Below are positions 11,596 through 22,973 of a DNA stretch of 41,626 bases, one piece after another. Under the pieces are notes generated by a model. The model saw only the letters and a program-made list of their open reading frames with translations. It did no database searches and was not told the origin of the DNA. Source of the stretch: Hofstenia miamia (Eukaryota; Xenacoelomorpha; Acoela); NCBI GenBank assembly GCA_004352715.1, contig SCFE01000051.1, positions 1,012,915-1,054,540 on the forward strand, in the 5' to 3' direction. Within the stretch, counting starts at the first letter, position 1, and each line of letters opens with the position of its first letter. Made by a program: the position numbers and the translations under genes.

Positions 11596-11740
11596 ATCCC
11601 AATAGAGCACAACGAGATCCATTTAGTCTTTAGGAGATCCCAATAAAGTACAAAAAGATCCTCATAGGAATTAGGAGATCCAACTAAGGCAAACAAACAT
11701 CCCAATTGTGCAAATAAGTATCCAACATGTATCATTATGA
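11596..11740. repeat. Degenerate ~20.5-bp tandem repeat with a 41-bp higher-order unit
   Basis: ATCC motifs start at 11596, 11617, 11637, 11658, 11678, 11699 and 11720, spaced 21, 20, 21, 20, 21 and 21 bp. Odd units begin ATCCCAATA, and the second and fourth end TTAGGAG, so the older unit seems to be a 41-bp dimer. Confidence 0.75.
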
Positions 11741-12244
11741 AAAACACTATATACATTGAACAGATAATCAAATTGACAATTTTTGAGAATGACTTCGGTA
11801 AATAAGGTGTGCACATTTTGTGCAAATGAAACATGCACAAAGAAAAATATATTTTCCAGCAGCTGATGCACTTGATAACAAGCGGTAAGAAAGTATATGT
11901 AAAGTATATGAATACATGTACAGTAGTTATCTATGGTTTATTATTCTCAGGTTCAAAAAAAATTGCACTCATTATCACTTTTAATTTATAAAGTGTCTTT
12001 GATTTGTATTTGTTACAAAAAAGTGAGATTTGAAGAAAAATATAATGAAAGTGTTGCAGTTTTGTTACTTGCCAAATATCTAAACTATTGTATTTAACGT
12101 ACCGCCTTCAAAATTAAAATATAGACAATTCAGATGAAGGGCTCCAACTTTTGCAGATAAACTTGTGATAAAAAATTTGAAATCATATGAAGAAATTATT
12201 ACACACCTTGAGTGACGTCATCTCCGCTCTCACTCAGACTTATA
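11741..12244. other. Intergenic, no gene recognised
   Basis: AT-rich sequence running into the assembly gap; a TGACGTCA palindrome lies at about 12213. Confidence 0.4.
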
Positions 12245-13244
12245 NNNNNNNNNNNNNNNNNNNNNNNNNNNNNNNNNNNNNNNNNNNNNNNNNNNNNNNN
12301 NNNNNNNNNNNNNNNNNNNNNNNNNNNNNNNNNNNNNNNNNNNNNNNNNNNNNNNNNNNNNNNNNNNNNNNNNNNNNNNNNNNNNNNNNNNNNNNNNNNN
12401 NNNNNNNNNNNNNNNNNNNNNNNNNNNNNNNNNNNNNNNNNNNNNNNNNNNNNNNNNNNNNNNNNNNNNNNNNNNNNNNNNNNNNNNNNNNNNNNNNNNN
12501 NNNNNNNNNNNNNNNNNNNNNNNNNNNNNNNNNNNNNNNNNNNNNNNNNNNNNNNNNNNNNNNNNNNNNNNNNNNNNNNNNNNNNNNNNNNNNNNNNNNN
12601 NNNNNNNNNNNNNNNNNNNNNNNNNNNNNNNNNNNNNNNNNNNNNNNNNNNNNNNNNNNNNNNNNNNNNNNNNNNNNNNNNNNNNNNNNNNNNNNNNNNN
12701 NNNNNNNNNNNNNNNNNNNNNNNNNNNNNNNNNNNNNNNNNNNNNNNNNNNNNNNNNNNNNNNNNNNNNNNNNNNNNNNNNNNNNNNNNNNNNNNNNNNN
12801 NNNNNNNNNNNNNNNNNNNNNNNNNNNNNNNNNNNNNNNNNNNNNNNNNNNNNNNNNNNNNNNNNNNNNNNNNNNNNNNNNNNNNNNNNNNNNNNNNNNN
12901 NNNNNNNNNNNNNNNNNNNNNNNNNNNNNNNNNNNNNNNNNNNNNNNNNNNNNNNNNNNNNNNNNNNNNNNNNNNNNNNNNNNNNNNNNNNNNNNNNNNN
13001 NNNNNNNNNNNNNNNNNNNNNNNNNNNNNNNNNNNNNNNNNNNNNNNNNNNNNNNNNNNNNNNNNNNNNNNNNNNNNNNNNNNNNNNNNNNNNNNNNNNN
13101 NNNNNNNNNNNNNNNNNNNNNNNNNNNNNNNNNNNNNNNNNNNNNNNNNNNNNNNNNNNNNNNNNNNNNNNNNNNNNNNNNNNNNNNNNNNNNNNNNNNN
13201 NNNNNNNNNNNNNNNNNNNNNNNNNNNNNNNNNNNNNNNNNNNN
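12245..13244. other. Assembly gap, exactly 1000 N
   Basis: A round-number gap, likely of unknown true size. Frames reported across it are artefacts. Confidence 0.98.
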
Positions 13245-14505
13245 AAATTTGTAATTGAATCAATAAGATTTTAATTAACTGTTTATGGATTGAAAAGTTC
13301 AGGAACAGTTAAACATTACACTTTTTCATTTCTTTTACTTTTAGTAAATTATAAATTTTAGAATATATACAATTACAAATTGTATTGAAATCAGAAAATA
13401 GCTTTTAAATCACATTAATATCATTCACAATTTTCACTTCAGCAGAATGACGTCATTTTTAAACGTAATGCGCATTGGCCACAAGAGGGCTAAAAATATT
13501 TTTTAGCAATTTCTTGATATGTAAAGAACTGTTTTTGTAACAACAATGTATTCACGTTTGTATAATAAGTTTAAAAACAATAGAACAATAATTCTCATCT
13601 TGGTATATATATATAATTTTTAGTCGAGTTCAGTTCAAAAAATTTTATCGGATATTTGTTTGTATTAATTGGATGACTAATTGCCTTACTCGTATCTTTT
13701 CATGCCCAATTTTGATATTTAAAAGCCTTAATTGGATCGGTCAATCTAAATATGGATTTCCTAATGCCATAATCGAATCTCTTGTACTCTATTGTGATAT
13801 TTTTTGGCAAATACTGTAGTAGAAATGCGGTAAATTAATATTGAAAGTCAAAACAAAGTTTAAACGTACCGCTCCTTAAAATCGTGACTTGAAAATTGAA
13901 GCCGCAAACGTGCAGTTAGCAGCAGTTTGAAAAACCACAAAACACTACTACGTACACAATATGATAAATTTTTTCATGTGTGTAATTTGAAATTGTACGT
14001 TACCTATGCATTGTTAATCACATCAACATTTGGCTTTTCATTAAATCGGGGCCATGTCGGGTCATTAAATAAAGTTGACAATAATCTTTGTTAGATGTAT
14101 ACTGTTTAAAGCTGCATTGGCCAATTGAAAGATTTTATGAAAAACATATTTTTGCATCTACTGGTGACATGCTTACGTTTTCAAACCAATCTCCATTGAG
14201 TATTTATCTAAGCTGTCTTGACCACTAGCTTGCACTCAATAAAGCACAATTTCTCAGATTTTAGCCTGCTTCGTCAAAGTTGTTGCCATAATAAGAAAAA
14301 ATCGATATCTGTTTGGAGTGCACGCTAGAATCATAAATGATTACACCGCTATTTGGAGATATTCGTTTTTTAACATTATATATGTTCTATTTTGTTAGTT
14401 TTAGTTCTAAAATTGGTCTTAAGCATGCCTAATATTTTTCAAATAAGTAATACCTTCTACAGGCCCAAATGAGTAAGACGTATCGAATGTAGGAAGACGT
14501 TGAAC
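13245..14505. other. Intergenic, no gene recognised
   Basis: AT-rich sequence with a TGACGTCA palindrome near 13448 and no coding frame of note. Confidence 0.45.
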
Positions 14506-15095
14506 AAAAATATGCAGGAATTTACCTTTTTCTTAGGAATGGGTTGGGGCAAAGTGGTGAATTGAGCATACGGCAAAACTGCTTGAAGTGCCACTTTAAG
14601 AAATTGATAAAGACTTTATAGCTATTGCTCCAAAAGTATTGAAGAAATGTAGACACTTTAAGCACTTAAAAGGAGATAATGAACAGTGCTAGCATATCTT
14701 CAATGAATATTACTATGAAAACAATAGCTTTTGGATAACTGAGGCAATATTTGCATTTTGTTTTTATCTATGTAGAAACTATAAGAAAACAGATTGATGC
14801 ATTGAATATCAGTACGTATGGCTTAATTTAGAGACCAATTAGTCTATTGATTTTATTCTGATTTACTAGCTGTTTACAACATCTTGTAAAGGTGGAATAG
14901 TTCTTTAAAACTCTTTCAATAATACCTCAAATACCTGGCAAAACGATTCTGTAATAGGCCTATATTTATTAATTAACAACTAAAGTTCACAATAATATAT
15001 TTGTAAAATTGTTTGGATTTTTTTTTCAAAAATTTTTTAAACACCTGCCAACATTTTAGATGATTTTTGAAATGTCTTGATAAAAATTTTGGAAA
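14506..15095 (+). repeat. Dispersed ~600-bp repeat, copy 2
   Basis: Second copy of the repeat at 1082-1690, in the same orientation, with scattered substitutions and small indels. No coding frame. Confidence 0.85.
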
Positions 15096-15487
15096 AAATG
15101 CATAATTTGATATATATTTTGGCAAAAAGATGGGTTAATTGATATGCAATTCAAGTTAAAAACAGCATCTGGTTTCAAAGAGTTTGATTATTGTTAACAA
15201 ATTAACAGCCAAAAATTTTAAAATCATAATGAAAACACATTTTGTAATATTTCTGAAACCCTTATTATTTAGAACTTTAATAAACAAAAATTAATGAATA
15301 AATGAAGACACAACATTTTGAATATTTTTTAGTGTATGCATATTTTAGTAACATTAAATGATCTTAAGTTAAAACAGGTCGCATTTGATTAAGGGTCTAA
15401 TTTCCAGAACCCTCTGTGAGAGAATTTTGAAACCATATATATGTTCTTGGTGTTAGCATATTTTGCAATTTTGTAGTCAACACCTGT

Positions 15488-15510
15488 ATATATATATATA
15501 TATATATATC
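15488..15510. repeat. (TA)n microsatellite
   Basis: A short pure TA tract. Confidence 0.9.
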
Positions 15511-15719
15511 TGGGCTGATCTACTGGAAGAAAATTTGAAAGTATATTATGTGAAAAGAAAACTTAAAATAGTTACTATGATGAGAGCAAAATCAAAAATC
15601 CCAACTTAACTGAACAAGAAGTATTAGAAAATCCTAGTTTCTTCTACAAAGAATCAAAATTATCTGGAAATCTACTTGAAACTTTAATTTTTTTACCCCA
15701 ACATTCTTTACCATAGAGT

Positions 15720-16230
15720 AGAGCAGGGTTTTTGAGTTATTAAGCAGGAGTTCAAGTTTTTATGTTTCAAGTTTGAGTTCAAGAATTTTTAAAAAATAAT
15801 TCCTAGCTTGATCAAGTTTTTTCTAATTCTGAAACAGAACTAATGTTCTTTTTGTAGATGAAATTTTACTAAAAATACTTACATATTAGTTTTTTGTTAC
15901 AAAATTTATATTTTTGAATGAGATAGATTTATTTTTAAATGACAAATGTAACTAATTGTTGAATTTTCCAAGCCTGATAAAGTTTTTCCTAATCTAAGTT
16001 TTTTAAGATAAAAAAAAACATTTATTCTACAATAAATCTGAGTTTTTTAAGCTAAAAAATAGTTATTGGCAATTGATAAAAAAATTTCAGTTAAAAAATT
16101 TTCAATTTTTACAGTATTTTCAAGTGGATTTTTGCTTGAGTTCAAGTTTGAGCTTTGATGATTTCTCATTGAAATTTCTCTGATCAAGTTTTGCAAGCTT
16201 ATTTGAGAGCAAGTTTAACAATCTAGTACA
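15720..16230. repeat. AT-rich dispersed repeat with GCAGGGTTTTT end, copy 1
   Basis: Shares GCAGGGTTTTT at its start, CAAGTTTTTTCTAATTC, an AACATTTATTCTACAATAA block and a TTGCAAGCTTATT block with 18360-18722, in the same order. It is built from many CAAGTTTGAG-type motifs. No protein frame. Confidence 0.55.
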
Positions 16231-17252
16231 TGAAACCTCCGACCAAATTGCCTAAATATGTATGGGATTCCCAATATTTAATTTACATAATAATTTTATT
16301 GTAATTGAACCTTCATTGTAATTGTATTTTTTGTGAAATTCAATTTCAGTGAAATTTTCCATGAATATTATTAATTTTGCAATTAAAACCCACAAGTATA
16401 TTTTTCTTGTAAAATGAGATTAAATTCAGAATTTTCTTCAAAAAGTTACTTGCATTCAAATTGTAAATATGAGGATTTAGACTCAGTAGCTCAATTTCAG
16501 TTAGTACTTTTTACTGACATAAGGAAGCTTCAAACTGACAAACAGAACCTTGATATCAACAATAGCAAATCTTTAATACCAAATGAACAATATTAAACAT
16601 TCTATTTGAAAAGCTAGTTTGGTAAGGTGATTGGCAATTAATTAGAAAGGCCTTTAGTTATAAATAATATGGCTGCAGCTCTGTTTTTGTTGTCTGTCAA
16701 ATAGCTACTACCATTTTGAAATGGAATATGTTTTTTCCAAAAAGGAAATAAGTTATTGGTTAAGAAATTCTTTATGTTCTCAAACAATAATAAAAAAGGC
16801 AGTTGATATTGTTTCAATTCAATAATATTTCTAAAACTTGTTCACATACTGTAAATTGTACTGTAAATAAATATTCAATTATTTTTAGTGTTTTGTGGTT
16901 GTTATAAATTATGTAATGATTCATGGTGTAATAAACATATCCATATTAACATATGGGAGATTATGGGCTCAAATCCTAAAGACCTTTACCATGTAGTGAT
17001 AAAAATTACTTATTTTTTGTACTTCATTCAAATAAAACAGAAAATTTGACAATTGTAATAATATATTAACTGCAATCACTTAGGATTCTTAATCCCCAGA
17101 CTGATATTGCCAATCCTATTATCCATTTGAACATGGGGGTATCATATTAGAACCCACTGCTACTCCTTGTTTCCAAGCAAACTTTAATAAATTAAAATTT
17201 ATCAATGCAAAGTTAGATTAAAGTCAAAAATGTGTTGATTATACTTACACTC
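16231..17252. other. Intergenic, no gene recognised
   Basis: Very AT-rich. A 60-codon open frame at 16414-16596 shows no recognisable similarity. Confidence 0.4.
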
Positions 17253-17600
17253 TTAAAATAAGTTTAATGATATCATGCTTAGTTGTTTATTCAATAATTG
17301 ATCTTTGTTTGATTGTCTAATTATTAATGCTTCTCCTATTTTATGATGTTCTGATCTTAGTCAGATATAAGAATTTCCTTCTCTTAGTTGATGTTTGAGC
17401 ATAAAAATTTCGGATTTTAGGTGTCCATTTATATGTTCCTTAATTCTTGTACCCAGATGTTGCTCTCTTTCCCCAATGTATGATTTTTCACAATCATTAC
17501 ATTTACATATAAAAATTAAGGAGGAAACTAAATTTTTTGGGATTTGATCTTTATTTAGAAACATATCTTTTATTTTATATTGTAGAATCATGAGGTGCAT
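17253..17600 (-). pseudogene. Penelope-like element, C-terminal GIY-YIG endonuclease fragment
   Basis: The minus strand encodes ICKCNDCEKSYIGEREQHLG followed by TRIKEHINGHLKSEIF, the Zn-Cys and GIY-YIG signature found at the C-terminus of Penelope-like retroelements. After a frameshift near 17360 the protein continues HHKIGEALIIRQSNKDQLLN and ends SLNLF stop at 17253, which parallels the copy at 41209-41445 (GRAIY-like segment, LLNRQQRMMTLNLF). The reverse transcriptase region is missing, so this is a 5'-truncated dead copy. Confidence 0.85.
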
Positions 17601-18340
17601 CTAGCAGCTCAAGCAGTACAAAGGTTATTCCAGGATATTCAAACAGTTTTTAGATCTTCCATAACCCCCATAATTAGGTCTCTATAAAGGTGCATTAGGC
17701 TTAACAAGAACCAGGTGCCTTCACCAAATGATCTATTCATATTACAGGGGTAAAAAGTTAATTAGGACATATTTTAACTATTTTAAATACCATACCTTAA
17801 TGGAATTTCTAACAAAATTAATTCAGCAGTCCTAAAATATTCTGGTAGTTCAAATGTTTCAACATAGGCTCATCAACTAACTGTGTCTTCACAAAACTAG
17901 TTGCAGATGTGCCATATTTCTCAAAATTGGACTTCAAATTGCATCTGAACTTTTTAGCTGCTATGATGGAATCTCTTCATGATCACAAAGCTCTATCATT
18001 CAATTAATATTAGTCACAAATATAGGGTATCTAATATTGAGTATAAAAACACTTTGCTTCACAATGGCTCTAGTGCTGCATTTCCTGTTTGACATTGATA
18101 ATAATTAATGTCTAAATATTAAACTTATTGCAATAATTATTTTTCACTGATGTGAAAAAGCCTATTTTAAAGTAAATTACAAAGTTGTTCAAAATTTTTT
18201 GTGTAAATATATCCTTCATTTAATAATAATAAAGATCCCTTGTTCAAAGTAATGTACTCCCTTAAATTTCTTTAACTATTTAAAAAATTGTGAGGTGTTG
18301 CCACTTTAGACATTTTATCTTCCTTAATTTTTTAGGGTTA
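17601..18340. other. Intergenic, no gene recognised
   Basis: AT-rich. The region upstream of the Penelope fragment shows no clear reverse transcriptase motif. Confidence 0.4.
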
Positions 18341-18359
18341 CTATACCTGTCAACATTGA

Positions 18360-18722
18360 TAGACATAGTTCTGCTCTGCAGGGTTTTTAAATCAAGTTTG
18401 AGGTACTCAGACCATGTTTATATGTGTTGTGTTTAAATTTGATTATTTTTTGAAAGAAAATTCCATGTTCATTCAAGTTTTTTCTAATTCAGAGTTTTTT
18501 TAATGTAAAAAACATTTATTTTACAATAATTCTAAGGTAAAACTAGTTATTTGCATTTCTAAGGAAATTGAAATTTTAAGTAATTTAATTTTTATGGAAT
18601 TTTCATATTTTCATATAGATTTTCAAAAGAGTTTGAGTTTTTCCAATCAAGTTTGCAAGCTTATTCAAGTTTGAGTCCTTAATGTTCTGAGTACTCAAAA
18701 AACCTAGCCCTCTGTTGCAGTA
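18360..18722. repeat. AT-rich dispersed repeat, copy 2
   Basis: Shorter relative of 15720-16230. Its ends, CTGCAGGGTTTTT and a terminal ACTCAAAAAACCTAGCCC, are roughly inverted to each other, suggesting a MITE. Confidence 0.5.
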
Positions 18723-19789
18723 TTTTAGTGTTTCAATAAAAATATTACAAATATAAGCAATAATTTTTATAATTTATAAATATAGTTTAATAGTACATTT
18801 TAGTAGTTTATAACTAACAGACTGTATAACCTTTCAGTTATGGGCTACAGCAAATTTCACTGAAACAAATCTCTCTATAAAATACTATTACAATGAAAAT
18901 AGTCATACAATATAAATGATTATATATTAAAATAATATGAAAAGTTGAAAATATTTAGATTTGGTTATATATGGGGTGATGGCTTTGTTAGGTGTTTGCT
19001 ACTAGCCATGATCTTAAAAAAAATTGGCAATAAAACTAACCTAAAATTTGATTGTTATTGGCCTAATTAGGAAAGAAAACTTTTGTAAACTTTAGGGTGG
19101 ACACAAATAAGTCTAAGAGTTTGAAAGTCTTTTTCAAACCAAAAATGGATTGCATTAGCTCCAATTTGTTTTGAGTTTTTTGGGAAATTCATGTTTGTTT
19201 AAATTTGCTGACACCTGGATATTTAGTCCTCTCTTTATAGTTTTGGTTGCAATGATTCAGTATAAAGGATAAAATGTCTAAAATTTTGGTGCCCTACAAT
19301 TTTAAGCTTGTCAAATAGTTAAGAAATATAAATTTTAAGGAGTATGTTACTTCAAAAAGGGCTCCTTTTTATTACTAAATGAATGATTTATTTATACAAA
19401 AAATTTTGACCAATTTGGTAATTTAGCTTAAAATGAATTTTTGAAATCCAATTTGAATTTTCTAAATTTGCCTTATATTTGAATATCAAGCTGCAGTCGT
19501 AACCCCCAACAAATTACAATTTTTAATTCTGTGTCTAAATGCCATAATCATATGATTTCATAGCGATTCCTATTGGTTGAAAGCTAACACAGGTTTCCGT
19601 AGTTATATTTTCTCAGTATCCGTTTTGAGATATTCGGTATTCCTTTCAAGTACCAACCTGTTTTTGTTTCTGTATTTTATATAATTAGCCATTTTATCCT
19701 TTAGACATTTTTAGGTCAACCAATTAGAAGCAATCGCAGATTTGTAATAATCGATGCTAAATGGGTGGAACAATTTAATGTTTTACAAG
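18723..19789. other. Intergenic, no gene recognised
   Basis: AT-rich flank of the large inverted-repeat element; no coding exon seen. Confidence 0.4.
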
Positions 19790-19799
19790 TTATGATATA
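19790..19799. repeat. Left target-site duplication
   Basis: TTATGATATA directly outside the left terminal repeat matches TTATAATATA at 24096-24105 in 9 of 10 positions. Both are AT-rich, so chance similarity is possible. Confidence 0.55.
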
Positions 19800-19931
19800 G
19801 GGTAACTTTATTCCATGCCGCGAGCGATTTCATGCCGCGAGCAATTTGATTGGTCGAGAGCAAAAGCCTTAAGAATTTCATCCGCGAGCGTTTTGATTAG
19901 TCGAAAATTGCTCGCGGCATGGAATAAAGTT
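19800..19931 (+). repeat. Left terminal inverted repeat, itself palindromic
   Basis: The 132-bp repeat has four copies of a CATGCCGCGAGC-type motif (three direct, one of them imperfect, and one inverted) and two GATTGGTCGA-type motifs. Its outer AACTTTATTCCATGCCGCGAGC end pairs with its own inner end, so it can fold into a hairpin. It is strikingly GC- and CpG-rich for this region. Confidence 0.9.
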
Positions 19932-20223
19932 ATCTAAGTTAAAGTTTGTATCAACCACATTACTAACTGGATTACAAAGGTTATGGCAATTATGGTCTTA
20001 TTTTTTATGAAAAAATCTATATAATTTCCGAGTTATACAATTCTCAATGTTTTCGTTTTCCGGACTCTCTACGGAGCATAGACATTGGCAATATTCGGAA
20101 GATTTTTATTACCATTTTACTGCTTTAATGTACCTTATCAGTACAATGACTGACTTAATTATACTAAGCGATTCTGAAATAGTATAAGTTGATGAAACGA
20201 TTGCAAATGTAACCGTATTTACC

Positions 20224-21140
20224 NNNNNNNNNNNNNNNNNNNNNNNNNNNNNNNNNNNNNNNNNNNNNNNNNNNNNNNNNNNNNNNNNNNNNNNNNNNNN
20301 NNNNNNNNNNNNNNNNNNNNNNNNNNNNNNNNNNNNNNNNNNNNNNNNNNNNNNNNNNNNNNNNNNNNNNNNNNNNNNNNNNNNNNNNNNNNNNNNNNNN
20401 NNNNNNNNNNNNNNNNNNNNNNNNNNNNNNNNNNNNNNNNNNNNNNNNNNNNNNNNNNNNNNNNNNNNNNNNNNNNNNNNNNNNNNNNNNNNNNNNNNNN
20501 NNNNNNNNNNNNNNNNNNNNNNNNNNNNNNNNNNNNNNNNNNNNNNNNNNNNNNNNNNNNNNNNNNNNNNNNNNNNNNNNNNNNNNNNNNNNNNNNNNNN
20601 NNNNNNNNNNNNNNNNNNNNNNNNNNNNNNNNNNNNNNNNNNNNNNNNNNNNNNNNNNNNNNNNNNNNNNNNNNNNNNNNNNNNNNNNNNNNNNNNNNNN
20701 NNNNNNNNNNNNNNNNNNNNNNNNNNNNNNNNNNNNNNNNNNNNNNNNNNNNNNNNNNNNNNNNNNNNNNNNNNNNNNNNNNNNNNNNNNNNNNNNNNNN
20801 NNNNNNNNNNNNNNNNNNNNNNNNNNNNNNNNNNNNNNNNNNNNNNNNNNNNNNNNNNNNNNNNNNNNNNNNNNNNNNNNNNNNNNNNNNNNNNNNNNNN
20901 NNNNNNNNNNNNNNNNNNNNNNNNNNNNNNNNNNNNNNNNNNNNNNNNNNNNNNNNNNNNNNNNNNNNNNNNNNNNNNNNNNNNNNNNNNNNNNNNNNNN
21001 NNNNNNNNNNNNNNNNNNNNNNNNNNNNNNNNNNNNNNNNNNNNNNNNNNNNNNNNNNNNNNNNNNNNNNNNNNNNNNNNNNNNNNNNNNNNNNNNNNNN
21101 NNNNNNNNNNNNNNNNNNNNNNNNNNNNNNNNNNNNNNNN
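20224..21140. other. Assembly gap (917 N) at the centre of the inverted-repeat element
   Basis: The gap is flanked on the right by a TA tract (21141-21156). It sits where the two inverted arms would meet. Confidence 0.98.
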
Positions 21141-21156
21141 TATATATATATATATA

Positions 21157-21660
21157 TTGCTATATAGATTTGCTAGCAATTCAGTTTTAGAGAGAGGTTT
21201 TGTTCTCGCTCTTAACGTGATTTGCTTGCTTTTAACAGATCTTCATTCTATGTATATATCTAATCATAAATTTTTTAAATAAAATAGTGTATTTAAAAGA
21301 ATCTTAAAATTTAAATTATTCATTGCTTTTTCACAAAATAATGTTTTGATTTATCTAGGTAGCTCTGAAAAGAGCTCATTGAATTTTAAGAAACGACGTG
21401 TGAAGTTACAAGCTTTATCATGTTAATAGAATATGCGATCATATTGGGGAGTACACAATCTCAAATACAGTTCTGAAAAATTGCGCCGCTTCCTCCAAAC
21501 ATTACAATTTTCAGTCCAAAATATAAACCAGCATTGAAAATCTAAAATATAATGAGTTTAATATTAAATTAACTGATAGTTTAATTAATCCCCTTATAGA
21601 TGCTTTTTTCGATTTTTAATTTTTTAGTTTTGCAAGTGAACAAATAGTATTTTCTAAAAT
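21157..21660. other. Non-coding part of the element between gap and tRNA-like structure
   Basis: AT-rich sequence with no recognised feature. Confidence 0.4.
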
Positions 21661-21731
21661 TGATTCGGTGAGATTCGAACTCACATATTCTGTACATGTG
21701 TACAGCTGTGTTTATCTTACACCACGAATCA
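21661..21731 (-). tRNA. tRNA-like cloverleaf / tRNA pseudogene overlapping the protease stop codon
   Basis: The 71-nt minus-strand sequence folds as a cloverleaf: a perfect 7-bp acceptor stem TGATTCG/CGAATCA, D stem GTGT/ACAC with a 7-nt loop, anticodon stem CTGTA/TACAG, a 5-nt variable region, and T arm GTGAG-TTCGAAT-CTCAC. It has a consensus B box (GTTCGAATC) and an approximate A box. The anticodon loop has only 6 nt with no clear U33, and the D loop lacks GG, so a functional tRNA is unlikely and no anticodon is assigned. Its first three bases are the TGA stop of the protease frame. Confidence 0.6.
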
Positions 21732-22814
21732 GAAATAAATAGGCGCAGCTTTAAAAATTTCAAATACTGATTTTTTACAAACTGTTTTCTCTTTAACAAA
21801 TATTCCTTTGCTTTTTTTAAAGAAAGTTATTACATTAGAATCAACAAAATAAGATGTTTTAAAGGATTGTCTACACCAAATGCCAGCATCATCAGAATAA
21901 AAATTTCGATTTGATGAATTTGCAGGTATCCTTAATATAATATAGACATTCTCTTTATAACCGTTAGGGATACTATTATATATACATGCATCATCAGAAG
22001 TTCTAAGAAGATGTATTACTGATCTACAGTCCAAGAACTTATTTTGAGGTAAAGGACTACCAATTGATATGTTTTTATCTAAAGATTCATTAACAGGAAG
22101 TCGTTCCTCATTGATATTTTCCTTTAAATCTTCCTGTTTAACTTTAAAGCTAGGATGAATGTCTATTTTGCCATAGGGTAAAGTTGAATCACTTTCATAA
22201 TCAGAATCCCATGCAACTTTGACAGTACAATTAGTGCGGTAAGCAATAATATTTTCATTAATAAAATTAAAAACCTGATTTACATTGGAAGGCACAGTTA
22301 GTTTCAATAAAACTGACGACAAATGAACTATCAACCATGCCCCACAAGAAAAACCGTCGAATTGAACAGGTTTTTGATGATAAAATATTAATTTAAAAGA
22401 ATTTTTTAAAGTAAAAAATTTCATATTAAAAATTAAATTCTTACCATTGTCAATATTTACTAATGAATCATAAAATGTTATAGTATTAACAGAAAAATCA
22501 ACAACTATGCCATTATAGTGAACGCTGTCACGTAATGGAATTAAAAGCTTATCACGATTTTTGCATTTATCGGAAATACGTTCCATAAAGTTCAAATAAA
22601 AAGGTACGTTATTGCACTCTATAGTTGACAAACAACTAGCCAAATATACATTGCTTTGAGAAATTCTATTTGCTACATTAAGGCAAAAATCAACAGTAGA
22701 AGAATCTAAAAGAGAACCATTTTGCTCACACTGCTCAAGATTTTGACAAACATGAGCAATCGATTCATCAATCCTTTGAACATATTCTATTTCAGAATCG
22801 CTTAGTACAATTAT
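21729..22814 (-). CDS. Ulp1/SENP-like (C48 clan) cysteine protease of a mobile element
   Basis: The reading frame is open from 22814 to a TGA at 21729 (about 361 codons) with no ATG in its first part, so it probably begins in an upstream exon or is 5'-incomplete. The stretch LLDSSTVDFCLNVANRI resembles the start of Ulp1 protease domains. Counting from the TTG at 22643, the catalytic residues read His42 (SVHYNGIVVDF), Asp59 (TFYDSL), Gln94 and Cys100 (VQFDGFSCGAW), in the correct order and spacing for the family, so the core looks intact. Such proteases cleave ubiquitin-like modifiers or, in mobile elements, element proteins. The C-terminal ~190 residues, with SDDAGIW and an acidic linker, match nothing I recognise. 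The left arm holds an inverted, interrupted copy of the start of this frame at about 20160-20223. Confidence 0.75.
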   Translation of the reverse strand: MIVLSDSEIEYVQRIDESIAHVCQNLEQCEQNGSLLDSSTVDFCLNVANRISQSNVYLASCLSTIECNNVPFYLNFMERISDKCKNRDKLLIPLRDSVHYNGIVVDFSVNTITFYDSLVNIDNGKNLIFNMKFFTLKNSFKLIFYHQKPVQFDGFSCGAWLIVHLSSVLLKLTVPSNVNQVFNFINENIIAYRTNCTVKVAWDSDYESDSTLPYGKIDIHPSFKVKQEDLKENINEERLPVNESLDKNISIGSPLPQNKFLDCRSVIHLLRTSDDACIYNSIPNGYKENVYIILRIPANSSNRNFYSDDAGIWCRQSFKTSYFVDSNVITFFKKSKGIFVKEKTVCKKSVFEIFKAAPIYF

Positions 22815-22973
22815 TCAGTCATTGTACTGATAATGTAAATTACAGCAATAAAATAGTAACAAAAAACTTCCGACTATTGCCAATGTTTATACTCCGTAGA
22901 GTGTGTATAAGGAAAAATTCTAAATTGAATAAATCTTAAATTATGCAGATTAAATTTTTTTCATAAAAAATAA
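22740..22973 (-). repeat. Right inner arm, inverted homologue of 19995-20223
   Basis: The reverse complement shares ACTCTACGGAG, ACATTGGCAATA, TATCAGTACAATGACTGA and CTAAGCGATTCTGAAATAG, in order, with the left arm. Identity is visibly lower than in the terminal repeats. Confidence 0.85.

Noticed and set aside
12187-13263. Three ~350-codon open frames on both strands
   Set aside because: They consist almost wholly of N from the 1000-N gap. The same applies to frames across 20109-21179, 33794-34066 and 39817-40711.
21661-21731. Functional tRNA gene
   Set aside because: The anticodon loop has six bases without a clear U33, and the D loop lacks the conserved GG, so only a tRNA-like structure is claimed.
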